A stretch of 12,911 bases of DNA from Chitinophagaceae bacterium (lineage in GTDB: Bacteria > Bacteroidota > Bacteroidia > Chitinophagales > Chitinophagaceae): NCBI GenBank assembly GCA_947461495.1, contig CANHLV010000020.1:1-12911 (forward strand). Reading direction: 5' to 3'. The position numbers were made by a program, and so were the translations under genes. How positions within the stretch are numbered: position 1 is the first letter of the stretch; the number at the start of each line of letters is the position of its first letter. The notes beneath the pieces were generated by a model. The model did not search any database. It was not told the origin of the DNA and saw only the letters and a program-made list of their open reading frames with translations. Of this stretch, positions 1 through 7,588 are shown piece after piece.

Positions 1-236
1 ATTATCTCAGATTGAGTTTCTGAATGCTGTAAAATGATTCCTCATCACAAAGTTTTTTACATCCATTTTTTCTCTACCTTAGCGTTAGTTCTTGAACATT
101 CAGTAAGCCATTCCGTAGATAAAGTGAAGGTTTTTCCGATAATTTTCACAAGGAAAGTAGCTATTTATTGAAAGTCAGTAGTATCAACATATTGAGCGAT
201 AGGGGGTTACTCCTAACGCGGTCACATTCATCAAAT
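1..236. other. Non-coding left flank
   Basis: No convincing gene is seen. One + frame is open from 2 to a stop at 35-37 and could be the last dozen codons of a gene entering from the left, but this cannot be tested from the window. A 46-codon ATG frame at 34-171 runs into the repeat and has no recognisable protein character. The rightward terminator at 237-267 suggests that transcription does arrive here from the left. Confidence 0.5.
92..226. repeat. Left copy of diverged ~135-bp direct repeat
   Basis: This stretch resembles 11581-11726 in the same orientation. Shared blocks, in order, are TTGAAnnnTCAGTA (92-105), TTTTCACAA (143-151), ATTGAAAGT (167-175), an exact 12-mer TATCAACATATT (182-193), a short hairpin (200-215), and TAAYGCRGTSA after it. 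Between 105 and 143 the similarity is weak. The hairpin is TAGGGG, loop GTTA, CTCCTA, six pairs including one G-T. In the right copy the inner pairs become A-T, so pairing is kept while sequence changes. Its origin is unknown: it could be a dispersed intergenic repeat, a structured RNA or 3' end element, or a recombination scar. The alignment was made by eye. Confidence 0.6.
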
Positions 237-267
237 CGCCGGTCTCAGACCGGCGTTTTTGTTTTTT
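237..267 (+). terminator. Strong intrinsic terminator, rightward
   Basis: CGCCGGTCT (237-245) and AGACCGGCG (247-255) are perfect inverted arms around one central base, which gives a stem of about eight GC-rich pairs with a 3-nt loop. TTTTTGTTTTTT follows at 256-267. The U-tract lies on the + strand, so it best terminates a gene entering from left of the window. The regulator at 280-759 is transcribed leftward and would also read through this stem, but on that strand only a weak ATTTGATG follows. Termination of the regulator here is possible but less certain. Confidence 0.85.
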
Positions 268-279
268 GTTTGTGGTTAC

Positions 280-759
280 TCACTTCCCCCTCAGTAACAT
301 CAAATCGGGTTGGGCAAATTTGTAGACTTTAAAATAGATGGTGGTTTTAGTTTGGTTTACACCCTCAATTTTACTGATACCATTTACAAAATCTACAAGA
401 TGGTTATTGTCTCTGCACATCACATCTACCTCCAAATCATAATCGCCAGAAGTCATTGCTAGAAAACTCACTTCGGGTAACTTACTGATTTTATTGGCTA
501 CTTTCTCTTTTAAAGTAGCCGGTCTTACAAACACTGCAATATGTGCATAGCATCTGAATCCTACTTTGTCGGGGTTTACACGGCCAATGATATTGATAGT
601 TCCATCATCAATCATTTTATTGAATCTGGTACGAACTGTTCCAATAGAAACTTTCAACTTTTCAGCAATAACGGTAAAGGACATTCTGCCGTCTTCCTGC
701 AAACAAGAAAGTATTTCAAAATCAAGACAGTCCAAAGTATTTGAATGTTGGTGCTTCAT
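280..759 (-). CDS. Lrp/AsnC-family transcriptional regulator
   Basis: This 159-residue protein has the usual length and two-domain layout of Lrp/AsnC regulators. The N-terminal winged helix-turn-helix is at about 10-60, with the recognition part near TVRTRFNKMIDDG (41-53). The C-terminal RAM/AsnC ligand-binding domain is at about 70-147 and carries the typical glycine loop TSGDYDL (103-109). I chose the ATG at 759. A TTG two codons upstream (765) is possible but less likely. Proteins of this family act as DNA-bound dimers or octamers that respond to small amino-acid-like effectors. The gene is divergent from the pyrimidine-degradation genes, with a 237-bp shared upstream region. I infer that it controls them, perhaps sensing beta-alanine, 3-aminoisobutyrate or a pathway intermediate. 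The sequence does not show the effector or whether it activates or represses. Confidence 0.9.
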   Translation of the reverse strand: MKHQHSNTLDCLDFEILSCLQEDGRMSFTVIAEKLKVSIGTVRTRFNKMIDDGTINIIGRVNPDKVGFRCYAHIAVFVRPATLKEKVANKISKLPEVSFLAMTSGDYDLEVDVMCRDNNHLVDFVNGISKIEGVNQTKTTIYFKVYKFAQPDLMLLRGK

Positions 760-783
760 TTCCAAAAATTTGTAAAAAGATAG

Positions 784-814
784 CTAAAATAAAAAATAAT
801 GCTATATTTATCAA
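784..814 (-). promoter_or_regulatory. Candidate promoter for the Lrp/AsnC gene
   Basis: Read on the minus strand, TTG (814-812) is followed after 20 bases by TATTTTAG (791-784). This is one base from the Bacteroidota -7 consensus TAnnTTTG, with the expected -33 spacing. Transcription would start near 777 and leave a leader of roughly 18 nt before the ATG at 759. The whole region is very AT-rich, so a chance match is quite possible. Confidence 0.3.
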
Positions 815-852
815 TAAAAATAAAATTATTGTAGTTTATATTGATAATAACT

Positions 853-889
853 GTAAAAATGGAAAATTTAAAGTAAAAAGTAAAAATTA
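853..889 (+). repeat. A-rich intergenic element, copy 1
   Basis: The block reads GTAAAAATGG, AAAATTTAA, AGTAAAAAGT, AAAAATTA. It aligns with 8927-8963 over about 37 bases with only a few single-base differences or indels, on the same strand. The sequence is low in complexity, but the preserved order of the G-containing marks (GTAAAA, TG, AGTAAAAAGT) is better than A-richness alone would give. Confidence 0.45.
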
Positions 890-926
890 TAAATATCAAA
901 CAATAACATATGAAATAGCCATAAGA

Positions 927-942
927 GTTGGTTCATACCAAC
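927..942. promoter_or_regulatory. Perfect 6-bp inverted repeat (operator or leader hairpin)
   Basis: GTTGGT (927-932), TCAT (933-936), ACCAAC (937-942): a perfect inverted repeat with a tetraloop, and the only GC-containing palindrome in an otherwise AT-rich region. It ends 54 bases before the mmsA start codon. As DNA it could be an operator for the divergent regulator or another factor. As RNA it could be a leader hairpin. No U-tract follows, so it is not an intrinsic terminator. Confidence 0.45.
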
Positions 943-996
943 CGAGAATGATAATAAAGGCTATAACTTGTGACCAAAAACAAACTATATTAACAC

Positions 997-2454
997 ATGA
1001 AATATCCTTCAACTCAAAACTATATCAACGGAAAATTTGTAGATGCTTCTTCACAAAAATCAATGGATGTTATCTCGCCTGTTAATGGGGAGCAGCTCTC
1101 TAAATTGCAATTGTCTAATGCAAAAGATTTGAATGATGCAGTATCTGCTGCTAAGGCTGTATTCCCTGCATGGAGCAAAACGCCAATCAAAGAAAGAGTA
1201 CAAGTCTTTTTCAGATATAAAACCTTGCTTGAAAAAAACATCAAAGTACTTGCAGAATTGTGTAGCGAGGAGAATGGTAAAACCTACGGAGAGTCAGTTG
1301 CAGAAATTGAAAAGTGTATTGAGTTAACCGAGTTCGCCACTTCTTTACCACAGCTCGTTACAGGCGAAGTGTTGGAAGTGAGCAAGGGTGTGGAATGCAG
1401 AACGGAGCATGTAGCCCTTGGCGTTGTAGCCTCTATTGTCCCTTTTAATTTCCCAAGCATGGTACCAAACTGGACTATACCCAATGCCATTGCACTAGGT
1501 AATTGTATGATATTAAAACCATCAGAAAAAGTTCCTTTGAGTAGTGCTAAAATTGCATTGTTGTTAAAAGAAGCTGGATTACCAGATGGCGTTTTTAATA
1601 TTGTAAATGGTGGTATTGAAATTGTGGAAGCAATTTGTGATCACCCCGAAATCGAAGCAGTTTCTTTTGTTGGTTCTACCAAAGTAGCTAAGATAGTGTA
1701 TCAAAGAGCCACTTCGAATTATAAAAGGTGTCTAGCTTTAGGTGGTGCAAAAAATCACTTAATGGTATTGCCTGATGCGATGCCTGCCATGACAGCACAG
1801 AATGTTGCTGCTTCTATGAGTGGCTGTGCGGGTCAGCGTTGTATGGCGGCAAGTGCTATGATTGGTGTGGGTAATGTGGATCATATCATTGATAAAATTT
1901 GTGAAGAAGCGAGAAAGGTTGTTCCGGGCGAAAATCTCGGAGCTGTTATCAACAAAGAATCTCAAGAGCGTATAGAAAGATATATCACCGAAGCTGAAAA
2001 GCAGGGCGCAAAAATCCTGGTAGATGGAAGAAACATAAAAGTAGCGGGTAAAGAAAATGGTACTTATGTAGGACCAACAGTAATTGATTATGTTACACCT
2101 GAGATGTCGGTGGCACAGGAAGAAATTTTTGGACCTGTTATCAGCATCATGCGCACCAATACGGTTGATGAAGCACTGGCTATTGAAAATAAAAATCCTT
2201 ATGGTAATGCCGCCAGCGTGTTTACACAAAATGGAGGTATGGCGCGATACATTATCGATAGGGCAAGTGCTGGTATGATTGGTGTTAATGTAGGCGTGCC
2301 TGTTCCAAGAGAACCTTTCTCTTTTGGTGGTTGGAATGAAAGTAAATTTGGAGTAGGAGATATTACTGGTAAAAGCTCTATCGAATTCTGGACGAAATTG
2401 AAAAAGAGCACTACCAAATGGAATCCTGAAGCAGGTGTAAACTGGATGAGTTAA
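997..2454 (+). CDS. mmsA: CoA-acylating (methyl)malonate-semialdehyde dehydrogenase
   Basis: A 485-residue aldehyde dehydrogenase superfamily protein of the MmsA/IolA type. It oxidises malonate semialdehyde or methylmalonate semialdehyde with NAD and CoA, releasing CO2 to give acetyl-CoA or propionyl-CoA. The catalytic cysteine is C282 in GQRCMAAS. The NAD-binding segment has PFNFPSMVPNWTIPNA (149-164) and FVGSTKVA (224-231). LGGAKNH (248-254) is the MmsA-type motif in which the general-base Glu of ordinary aldehyde dehydrogenases is absent, as expected of CoA-acylating members. EEIFGP (375-380) is also present, and the length is normal. The ATG gives a natural N-terminus. It is the first gene of the cluster and does the last chemical step, feeding carbon from uracil or thymine into central metabolism. 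The same enzyme could serve valine or inositol breakdown, but the neighbours argue for pyrimidines. Confidence 0.93.
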   Translation: MKYPSTQNYINGKFVDASSQKSMDVISPVNGEQLSKLQLSNAKDLNDAVSAAKAVFPAWSKTPIKERVQVFFRYKTLLEKNIKVLAELCSEENGKTYGESVAEIEKCIELTEFATSLPQLVTGEVLEVSKGVECRTEHVALGVVASIVPFNFPSMVPNWTIPNAIALGNCMILKPSEKVPLSSAKIALLLKEAGLPDGVFNIVNGGIEIVEAICDHPEIEAVSFVGSTKVAKIVYQRATSNYKRCLALGGAKNHLMVLPDAMPAMTAQNVAASMSGCAGQRCMAASAMIGVGNVDHIIDKICEEARKVVPGENLGAVINKESQERIERYITEAEKQGAKILVDGRNIKVAGKENGTYVGPTVIDYVTPEMSVAQEEIFGPVISIMRTNTVDEALAIENKNPYGNAASVFTQNGGMARYIIDRASAGMIGVNVGVPVPREPFSFGGWNESKFGVGDITGKSSIEFWTKLKKSTTKWNPEAGVNWMS

Positions 2455-2464
2455 GAGCTGAATT

Positions 2465-2492
2465 CAAAATTGAAAAGTAAAAATTAAAAAAC
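2465..2492 (+). repeat. A-rich intergenic element, copy 2
   Basis: The gap between mmsA and the aminotransferase contains a stretch made of AAAATTGAAAAGTAAAAATTAAAAA-type blocks. It resembles the elements at 853-889 and 8927-8963 on the same strand, though it is shorter and less exact. Its low complexity makes homology uncertain. Confidence 0.35.
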
Positions 2493-2504
2493 TAATCAAC
2501 CAAC

Positions 2505-3833
2505 ATGTCTGAATCAAAAGAAATAGTACAACAGAATTTAGATTATACTTTGTTTTCATGGAGCAAACAAAAAAGACAAAATCCTATTGCGGTTAAATAT
2601 GCCAAAGGAGTTTATCTCTATGATTATGATGACAATAAAATTATTGATTTTTCTTCGGGATTGATGAATGTAAATATCGGTCATGGCAATCAGCGTATAA
2701 CCGATGCTGTTATGAAGCAAATGCAAGAGGTGAGTTATGTTACTCCTAGTTGTGTAACTAAGGTAAGAGGAGAGTTGGGTAAAAAGTTGGCAGAGATTTG
2801 TCCTGGCGATTTGAACAAAGCTTTCTTTACTTTGTGTGGGGCAACTTCTATAGAAAATGCTATCAAGTTAGCAAGACTCTACACGGGAAGGCACAAAATA
2901 TTAAGTCGATATCAATCCTATCATGGGGCTTCAATTGGAGCAATTTCAGCAAGTGGTGATCCGCGCAGGATTCCTGTAGATGCACAGCAGGCTCCTAATT
3001 TCGTACATTTTGATTTACCTTATTTTTATCGTTGGGAATATGGAGAAGAAAATTTGTTGAAAGAAGCAGTTGCCCAATTGGAAAGAATGCTGGCTTATGA
3101 AGGTCCCGGAACAATAGCTGCAATTCTACTTGAAGGAGAATCTGGTTCATCAGGATGTTTGCAATATCCTGTTGGGTATTTAAAAGCTGTAAGAGAGATT
3201 TGCGATAAGCATGGAATATTGTTGATTATCGACGAGGTAATGAGTGGATTTGGAAGAACAGGAAAATGGTTCGGCTTTGAAAATCATGGTATTATACCTG
3301 ATATGATTGCGATGGCTAAGGGCCTTACCTGTGGTTATCTTCCTTTCGGATGCTTGATGGTATCTGATAAAATTGCTGCAAAATATGATGATACGGTATT
3401 GGCGTTGGGATTAACTTATTCTGCACATCCAGTGAGTTGTGCTGCTGCATTAGAAACATTGAAAGTATATGAAGATGAAAAATTGATTGAGAATGCCGCT
3501 GCTATGGGAGAATATGTTAAAGAAAGAATGAAGGATTTGATGAATCAACACCCTTCAATTGGTAACTTTAGAACAACCGGGTTGCTGGGTTGTATCGAGC
3601 TGGTAAAAAATAGAACCACCAAAGAACCTATGGCTCCTTTCAATGCAAAGCCCGAAGAAATGACGGTGATGAATAAGGTTGCCGCTAAAATCAGAGAGTT
3701 GGGTATGTATACGTTTGTGCGTTGGGGCTATGTTTTTGTAGCGCCGCCATTGTGTGTTACCAAATTAGAGATAGATGAAGGTCTGGCGATTATAAGTGAG
3801 GCCATTAAAATTGCGGATGAGCATGTTATTTAA
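2505..3833 (+). CDS. Class III PLP aminotransferase (likely beta-alanine / 3-aminoisobutyrate transaminase)
   Basis: A 442-residue fold-type I class III aminotransferase. The PLP Schiff-base lysine is K272 in MAMAKGLTCG. D243 in IIDEVMSGFGRTG binds the pyridine nitrogen. YHGAS (139-143) holds the ring-stacking region, and TYSAHP (304-309) supplies a phosphate-binding threonine from the partner subunit. Overall style is close to the taurine/beta-alanine:pyruvate group. I infer that it moves the amino group of beta-alanine or 3-aminoisobutyrate to pyruvate or 2-oxoglutarate, giving the semialdehyde used by the adjacent mmsA product. One oddity is CGATSIENA (111-119): Thr114 stands where most members have Glu in the SG(T/S)EA motif. 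The amino acceptor cannot be read from sequence. GABA and ornithine transaminases share the fold, so specificity rests on context. Confidence 0.88.
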   Translation: MSESKEIVQQNLDYTLFSWSKQKRQNPIAVKYAKGVYLYDYDDNKIIDFSSGLMNVNIGHGNQRITDAVMKQMQEVSYVTPSCVTKVRGELGKKLAEICPGDLNKAFFTLCGATSIENAIKLARLYTGRHKILSRYQSYHGASIGAISASGDPRRIPVDAQQAPNFVHFDLPYFYRWEYGEENLLKEAVAQLERMLAYEGPGTIAAILLEGESGSSGCLQYPVGYLKAVREICDKHGILLIIDEVMSGFGRTGKWFGFENHGIIPDMIAMAKGLTCGYLPFGCLMVSDKIAAKYDDTVLALGLTYSAHPVSCAAALETLKVYEDEKLIENAAAMGEYVKERMKDLMNQHPSIGNFRTTGLLGCIELVKNRTTKEPMAPFNAKPEEMTVMNKVAAKIRELGMYTFVRWGYVFVAPPLCVTKLEIDEGLAIISEAIKIADEHVI

Positions 3834-3852
3834 AATCAATAAATAATTTATT

Positions 3853-5280
3853 ATGTCCAATCATTCTTTGATTAATGAAGATCTCGCTCCGATTCAGCGG
3901 GATCAGCGCAAATGGGGCGCTTGGAATTATGCGGCATTGTGGATCAGCATGAGTTTATGCATTCCAACATATATGCTCGCCAGTTCTTTGATTGAAGGCG
4001 GTATGAATTGGTGGCAATCGATACTCACTATTTTTATTGGGAATTCGATTGTTTTGATTCCAATGATATTAAATGGACATGCAGGAGCAAAATATGGAAT
4101 CCCTTTCCCTGTTTTTGTAAGGGCAAGTTTTGGAACAAGTGGTGCTAATATTCCTGCCATGCTTCGAGCAATTGTAGCTTGCGGATGGTTTGGTATTCAA
4201 ACCTGGATAGGCGGTTCATCACTTTATAATTTGTTGAGAGCATGGAATCCATCACTGGCTGAAATCGATAACAGTTCTTTGTTTCCACAGGCTTTGCCGA
4301 TGATTTGTTTTTTACTGTTCTGGCTCTTAAACATGTTTATTGTTCATAAAGGTATTGACAGTATAAAAAAATTACTCGTCTTTAAAGCTTTCTTTTTGCC
4401 GATTGCTGCATTGGCTTTGCTACTTTGGGCAATATGGGCAGCGAAGGGATTAGGTCCAATTTTAAGTCAACCTTCCAAATTTGAAACAACTTCTGATTTC
4501 TTTGCCTATTTTTTTCCGGCACTAACGGGAATGGTTGGGTTCTGGGCAACTTTATCTTTAAATATTCCAGACTTTACGAGATATGCGGTTTCACAAAAGG
4601 CACAGGTTAAAGGACAAATGATAGGCTTGCCTACTGCAATGACTTTCTTCGCTTTTGTTGGTGTTATTGTTACTTCATCAACCGCAATCATATATGGGCA
4701 CACAGAATGGGATATTGTAAAGTTGGCAGGAAAATTTGATAGCAAAATCATGGTTAGTTTTGCCATGATTGGAATTTTGATTTCAACACTTGCAACCAAT
4801 ATTGCTGCTAATATTGTAAGTCCTGCTAACGATTTCGCAAATCTAGCTCCGCATAAAATTAATTTTAAAACAGGAGGATATATTACCGGCGTGATAGGTG
4901 TTTTGATTTTCCCCTGGAAATTAATAGCAGATCCAAACGGATATATTTTCACCTGGCTGATTGCTTATTCCAGCTTATTGGGGCCGGTTGGAGGTATTAT
5001 GATTGTGGATTATTTTTTCATAAGACAGAAAATTTTGATTGCAGAAGATTTGTATAAGAATGATGGGGTATATAGTTACAACAAAGGATATAATCCAAGT
5101 GCGATTGTGGCATTATTTATGGGCATAATTCCAAACGTGCCGGGATTTTTATTGCAAATAAAAGTTATTGATGCCTCTATTTTTCCTGAATGGATTAGTC
5201 ATTTATACAATTATGCATGGTTTGTAGGTTTTGGTGTTAGTGGCTTCTTTTATTATTTTATGATGAAAAATAAAAAATAA
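3853..5280 (+). CDS. NCS1-family nucleobase/hydantoin/allantoin permease
   Basis: A 475-residue hydrophobic protein with about 12 membrane segments, of the NCS1 family (LeuT fold; Mhp1, PucI, uracil permeases). Motifs fit the family. WNYAALWISMSL (24-35) is in the first helix. GWFGIQTWIGG (111-121) carries W112 and Q116, which line up with the Mhp1 substrate residues W117 and Q121. SLNIPDFTRY (235-244) contributes to the cation site, and TNIAANIVSPANDFANL (315-331) carries the substrate-contacting Asn. These imply sodium- or proton-coupled uptake of a flat ring compound across the inner membrane. Its place among pyrimidine-degradation genes makes uracil or thymine the best guess, but hydantoins, dihydropyrimidines or allantoin are not excluded. 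It starts 19 bases after the aminotransferase stop and ends 3 bases before the next ATG, consistent with one transcript. Confidence 0.9.
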   Translation: MSNHSLINEDLAPIQRDQRKWGAWNYAALWISMSLCIPTYMLASSLIEGGMNWWQSILTIFIGNSIVLIPMILNGHAGAKYGIPFPVFVRASFGTSGANIPAMLRAIVACGWFGIQTWIGGSSLYNLLRAWNPSLAEIDNSSLFPQALPMICFLLFWLLNMFIVHKGIDSIKKLLVFKAFFLPIAALALLLWAIWAAKGLGPILSQPSKFETTSDFFAYFFPALTGMVGFWATLSLNIPDFTRYAVSQKAQVKGQMIGLPTAMTFFAFVGVIVTSSTAIIYGHTEWDIVKLAGKFDSKIMVSFAMIGILISTLATNIAANIVSPANDFANLAPHKINFKTGGYITGVIGVLIFPWKLIADPNGYIFTWLIAYSSLLGPVGGIMIVDYFFIRQKILIAEDLYKNDGVYSYNKGYNPSAIVALFMGIIPNVPGFLLQIKVIDASIFPEWISHLYNYAWFVGFGVSGFFYYFMMKNKK

Positions 5281-5283
5281 ATC

Positions 5284-6666
5284 ATGTCTGTTTTAATTAA
5301 AAATGGAAGAGTAGTTACTGCAACGGATGATTATGTTGCTGATGTGTTTATTGAGAAGGACAAAATAATCGCCATTGGTAGAGACCTAAAATTTGTAGCC
5401 GAAACCATTATTGACGCTTCCGGAAAATTGGTAATGCCAGGTGGCATTGATCCGCATGTTCATTTGGAAATGCCTTTCATGGGAACTTATTCCAGCGATA
5501 CTTATGAAACTGGTACGAGAGCAGCTTTATATGGTGGTACTACAACGGTAATTGATTTTATTCTTCAAAAACAAGGCAGCAGCTTACAGTCAGCATTAGA
5601 CGAATGGCGTGGCCGTTCTCATGGGAATACATTAGGTGATTATAGTTTTCATATGGCTGTTACAGATTTTAATGAAAATACTAAAGCCGAAATCAAAACC
5701 ATGATTGAAAAGGAGGGCATTACTTCTTTTAAAACATTCATGGCCTATAAAGGTGCGTTAATGATTGATGACAGACAGATGATTGGTTTGATGGAAGAAG
5801 TAAAAAAGCATGGTGGATTAATTAATGTACATGCTACTAATGGAGATATGATTGATTTCTTAGTAGCGAAACATAAGAGCGAAGGGAAGTTGGCGCCATT
5901 GTATCATTATCTTTCACAGCCTGAAATTACTGAAGCTGAAGCTAGTTCTAGATTTGTGGACATGTCCAGTTATACCGGTTGCCCAGGTTATATCGTGCAT
6001 CTAACTTGTGAAGGGGCATTAAATGCAGTAAGAGATGCTACTCAAAGAGATCAGAAAATATTTGTTGAAACTTGTATTCAGTATTTAATATTGGACGCAA
6101 GTTTATACGAAAATAATTTTGAAGGAGCTAAATGGGTGATGAGTCCGCCGCTTCGCGAAAAGAAAGATCAGGAAACATTGTGGGCAGGAATAAATCAAGG
6201 TTTAGTACAAGTTGTTGCAACAGATCATTGTCCATTTACGTGGGAGCAGAAATTGATGGGTAAAGATGATTTTTCGAAAATTCCAAACGGTCATCCTGCA
6301 TTAGAAAATAGAATGGAGTTATTGTTTAGTGAAGGTGTGATGAAAAATAAAATCACGCTTAATAAATTTGTTGAAGTGTCAAGTACCAATGCAGCAAAAA
6401 TATTCGGGATGTTTCCTCAAAAAGGAACCATCGCCGTTGGTAGTGATGCAGATATTGTAATTATAGACCCCAACGAAAAACATCAGTTGTCCGCAAGCAC
6501 ACATCACATGAATGTGGACTACAGCGGTTATGAAGGATGGAACATCACAGGTAAAGTGAAAACTGTTTTGTTGAGAGGAAAAGTTGCCATTGATAATAAT
6601 AATTGTCTGGTAGAAAAAGGATACGGACAGTTCATCAAAAGAAATAAAGTAAGTCAGATTATTTAA
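5284..6666 (+). CDS. hydA: Dihydropyrimidinase (D-hydantoinase)
   Basis: A 460-residue cyclic amidohydrolase that opens dihydrouracil or dihydrothymine to N-carbamoyl-beta-alanine or N-carbamoyl-3-aminoisobutyrate. It is a TIM barrel with a binuclear metal site, and every expected ligand is visible: H58 and H60 in DPHVHLE, the to-be-carboxylated K150 in SFKTFMAYKG, H183 in NVHATNGD, H239 in IVHLTCEG, and D314 in ATDHCPF. Y155, which helps bind the substrate in this family, is present, as is the MSPPLR segment (286-291). Spacing matches D-hydantoinases almost residue for residue. The start is only 3 bases after the permease stop, suggesting translational coupling. Together with the permease this gene could also process hydantoins, but the PreTA genes make dihydropyrimidines the natural substrate. 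Confidence 0.95.
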   Translation: MSVLIKNGRVVTATDDYVADVFIEKDKIIAIGRDLKFVAETIIDASGKLVMPGGIDPHVHLEMPFMGTYSSDTYETGTRAALYGGTTTVIDFILQKQGSSLQSALDEWRGRSHGNTLGDYSFHMAVTDFNENTKAEIKTMIEKEGITSFKTFMAYKGALMIDDRQMIGLMEEVKKHGGLINVHATNGDMIDFLVAKHKSEGKLAPLYHYLSQPEITEAEASSRFVDMSSYTGCPGYIVHLTCEGALNAVRDATQRDQKIFVETCIQYLILDASLYENNFEGAKWVMSPPLREKKDQETLWAGINQGLVQVVATDHCPFTWEQKLMGKDDFSKIPNGHPALENRMELLFSEGVMKNKITLNKFVEVSSTNAAKIFGMFPQKGTIAVGSDADIVIIDPNEKHQLSASTHHMNVDYSGYEGWNITGKVKTVLLRGKVAIDNNNCLVEKGYGQFIKRNKVSQII

Positions 6667-6682
6667 CCTTATTTAAAATAAG

Positions 6683-7549
6683 ATGCCAAGAATAATAAAG
6701 TCAGGTTTAATTCAAATGAGTTTGCCTTTAACAGAAGGAGAGGGAACCATTGAAGAGATCAAGGAAGCGATGTTTCATAAACATATTCCATTAATAGAGA
6801 AGGCAGGCGAACAAGGAGTTCAGATACTTTGCTTTCAAGAGATTTTTAATACCCCTTATTTTTGTCCGGGTCAGGATCCTAAATGGTATGCTTCTTCTGA
6901 AACTGTTCCGGGTGCAACTACGGAGCGACTTGCAGCCTATGCGAAAAAATATAACATGGTGATTATTGCACCTGTATATGAAAAAGAGCAAGCAGGGATT
7001 TTGTATAATACAGCAGCAGTGATTGATGCAGACGGAACTTATTTAGGAAAGTATAGAAAAAATCATATTCCTCATACGGGTGGTTTTTGGGAAAAGTTTT
7101 TTTTCAAGCCCGGCAACTTGGGATACCCTGTTTTTCAAACAAAATATGCCAAAGTGGGGGTTTATATTTGTTACGACAGACATTTTCCTGATGGTGCAAG
7201 ATGTCTTGGATTGAATGGTGCGGAGATTGTATATAATCCTTCAGCAACTACCGTTGGGCAATCACAATATTTATGGAAGTTGGAACAGCCTGCTCATGCA
7301 GTAGCCAACGGATATTTCATGGGATGCATCAATCGTGTGGGAAAAGAAGCCCCATGGAACTTAGGAGAATTTTATGGCACATCCTATTTTGTAAATCCTT
7401 TAGGAGAAATTTTTGCAGAAGCATCTCAGAACAACGATGAATTATTGATTGCTGAGTTTGATCTCGACTTAATCGACACTGTTAGAAGCAAATGGCAGTT
7501 CTTCAGAGACAGAAGGCCTGAAACCTATGGTGCAATCACACAATTATAA
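6683..7549 (+). CDS. Nitrilase-family N-carbamoyl-beta-alanine amidohydrolase (beta-ureidopropionase)
   Basis: A 288-residue carbon-nitrogen hydrolase. The Glu-Lys-Cys triad is complete: E53 in CFQEIFNTPYF, K126 in YRKNHIPH, and C163 in GVYICYDRHFPDGAR. The segments around the triad and the C-terminal WQFFRDRRPE look like bacterial beta-ureidopropionases and N-carbamoylputrescine amidases. Directly after dihydropyrimidinase, the expected reaction is hydrolysis of N-carbamoyl-beta-alanine (or the methyl homologue) to beta-alanine, CO2 and ammonia in the cytoplasm. It lies 16 bases after hydA. N-carbamoylputrescine amidase is the main alternative, because sequence alone separates the two poorly. 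Context strongly favours pyrimidine breakdown. A second, unrelated enzyme for this step may be encoded at 10340-11578. Confidence 0.9.
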   Translation: MPRIIKSGLIQMSLPLTEGEGTIEEIKEAMFHKHIPLIEKAGEQGVQILCFQEIFNTPYFCPGQDPKWYASSETVPGATTERLAAYAKKYNMVIIAPVYEKEQAGILYNTAAVIDADGTYLGKYRKNHIPHTGGFWEKFFFKPGNLGYPVFQTKYAKVGVYICYDRHFPDGARCLGLNGAEIVYNPSATTVGQSQYLWKLEQPAHAVANGYFMGCINRVGKEAPWNLGEFYGTSYFVNPLGEIFAEASQNNDELLIAEFDLDLIDTVRSKWQFFRDRRPETYGAITQL

Positions 7550-7588
7550 TTACAATACTATATTCAATAAAAGACATAAAATAAGCTT

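Larger units (their letters stand above)
760..996. promoter_or_regulatory. Divergent intergenic control region
   Basis: These 237 bases lie between the divergent regulator and the first catabolic gene and are extremely AT-rich. They contain an A-rich element at 853-889 that recurs in two later gaps, a spaced inverted pair ATTAT / ATAAT (about 826-849), and a perfect 6-bp hairpin at 927-942. AT-rich inverted pairs of this sort would suit an Lrp-type protein, but no site is clear enough to name. I could not find a convincing rightward TTG-N19-21-TAnnTTTG promoter. A + frame through this region (741-1085) has low-complexity Lys/Ile/Asn composition and overlaps real genes, so it is not annotated. 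Confidence 0.6.

Noticed and set aside
34..171. 46-codon ATG open frame in the left flank
   Set aside because: It has no recognisable protein features and overlaps the repeat, whose right copy does not preserve the frame.
80..220. GCGTTAG ... CTAACGC pair suggesting an integron attC site
   Set aside because: The core motifs are in the wrong order for attC (GTT side first), do not match GTTRRRY/RYYYAAC fully, and are not conserved in the right repeat copy.
853..889. CRISPR-like or tandem repeat array
   Set aside because: There are only three dispersed, low-complexity copies, with no regular spacing, no spacers and no cas genes.
741..1085. 114-codon + frame upstream of and overlapping mmsA
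   Set aside because: Its composition is what AT-rich non-coding DNA gives (Lys, Ile, Asn), and it overlaps both the regulator and mmsA in other frames.
1759..2229. 156-codon minus-strand frame inside mmsA
   Set aside because: It is a shadow of the mmsA coding strand. mmsA has all family motifs, while the antisense frame is rich in His, Cys, Ser and Thr with no recognisable domain.
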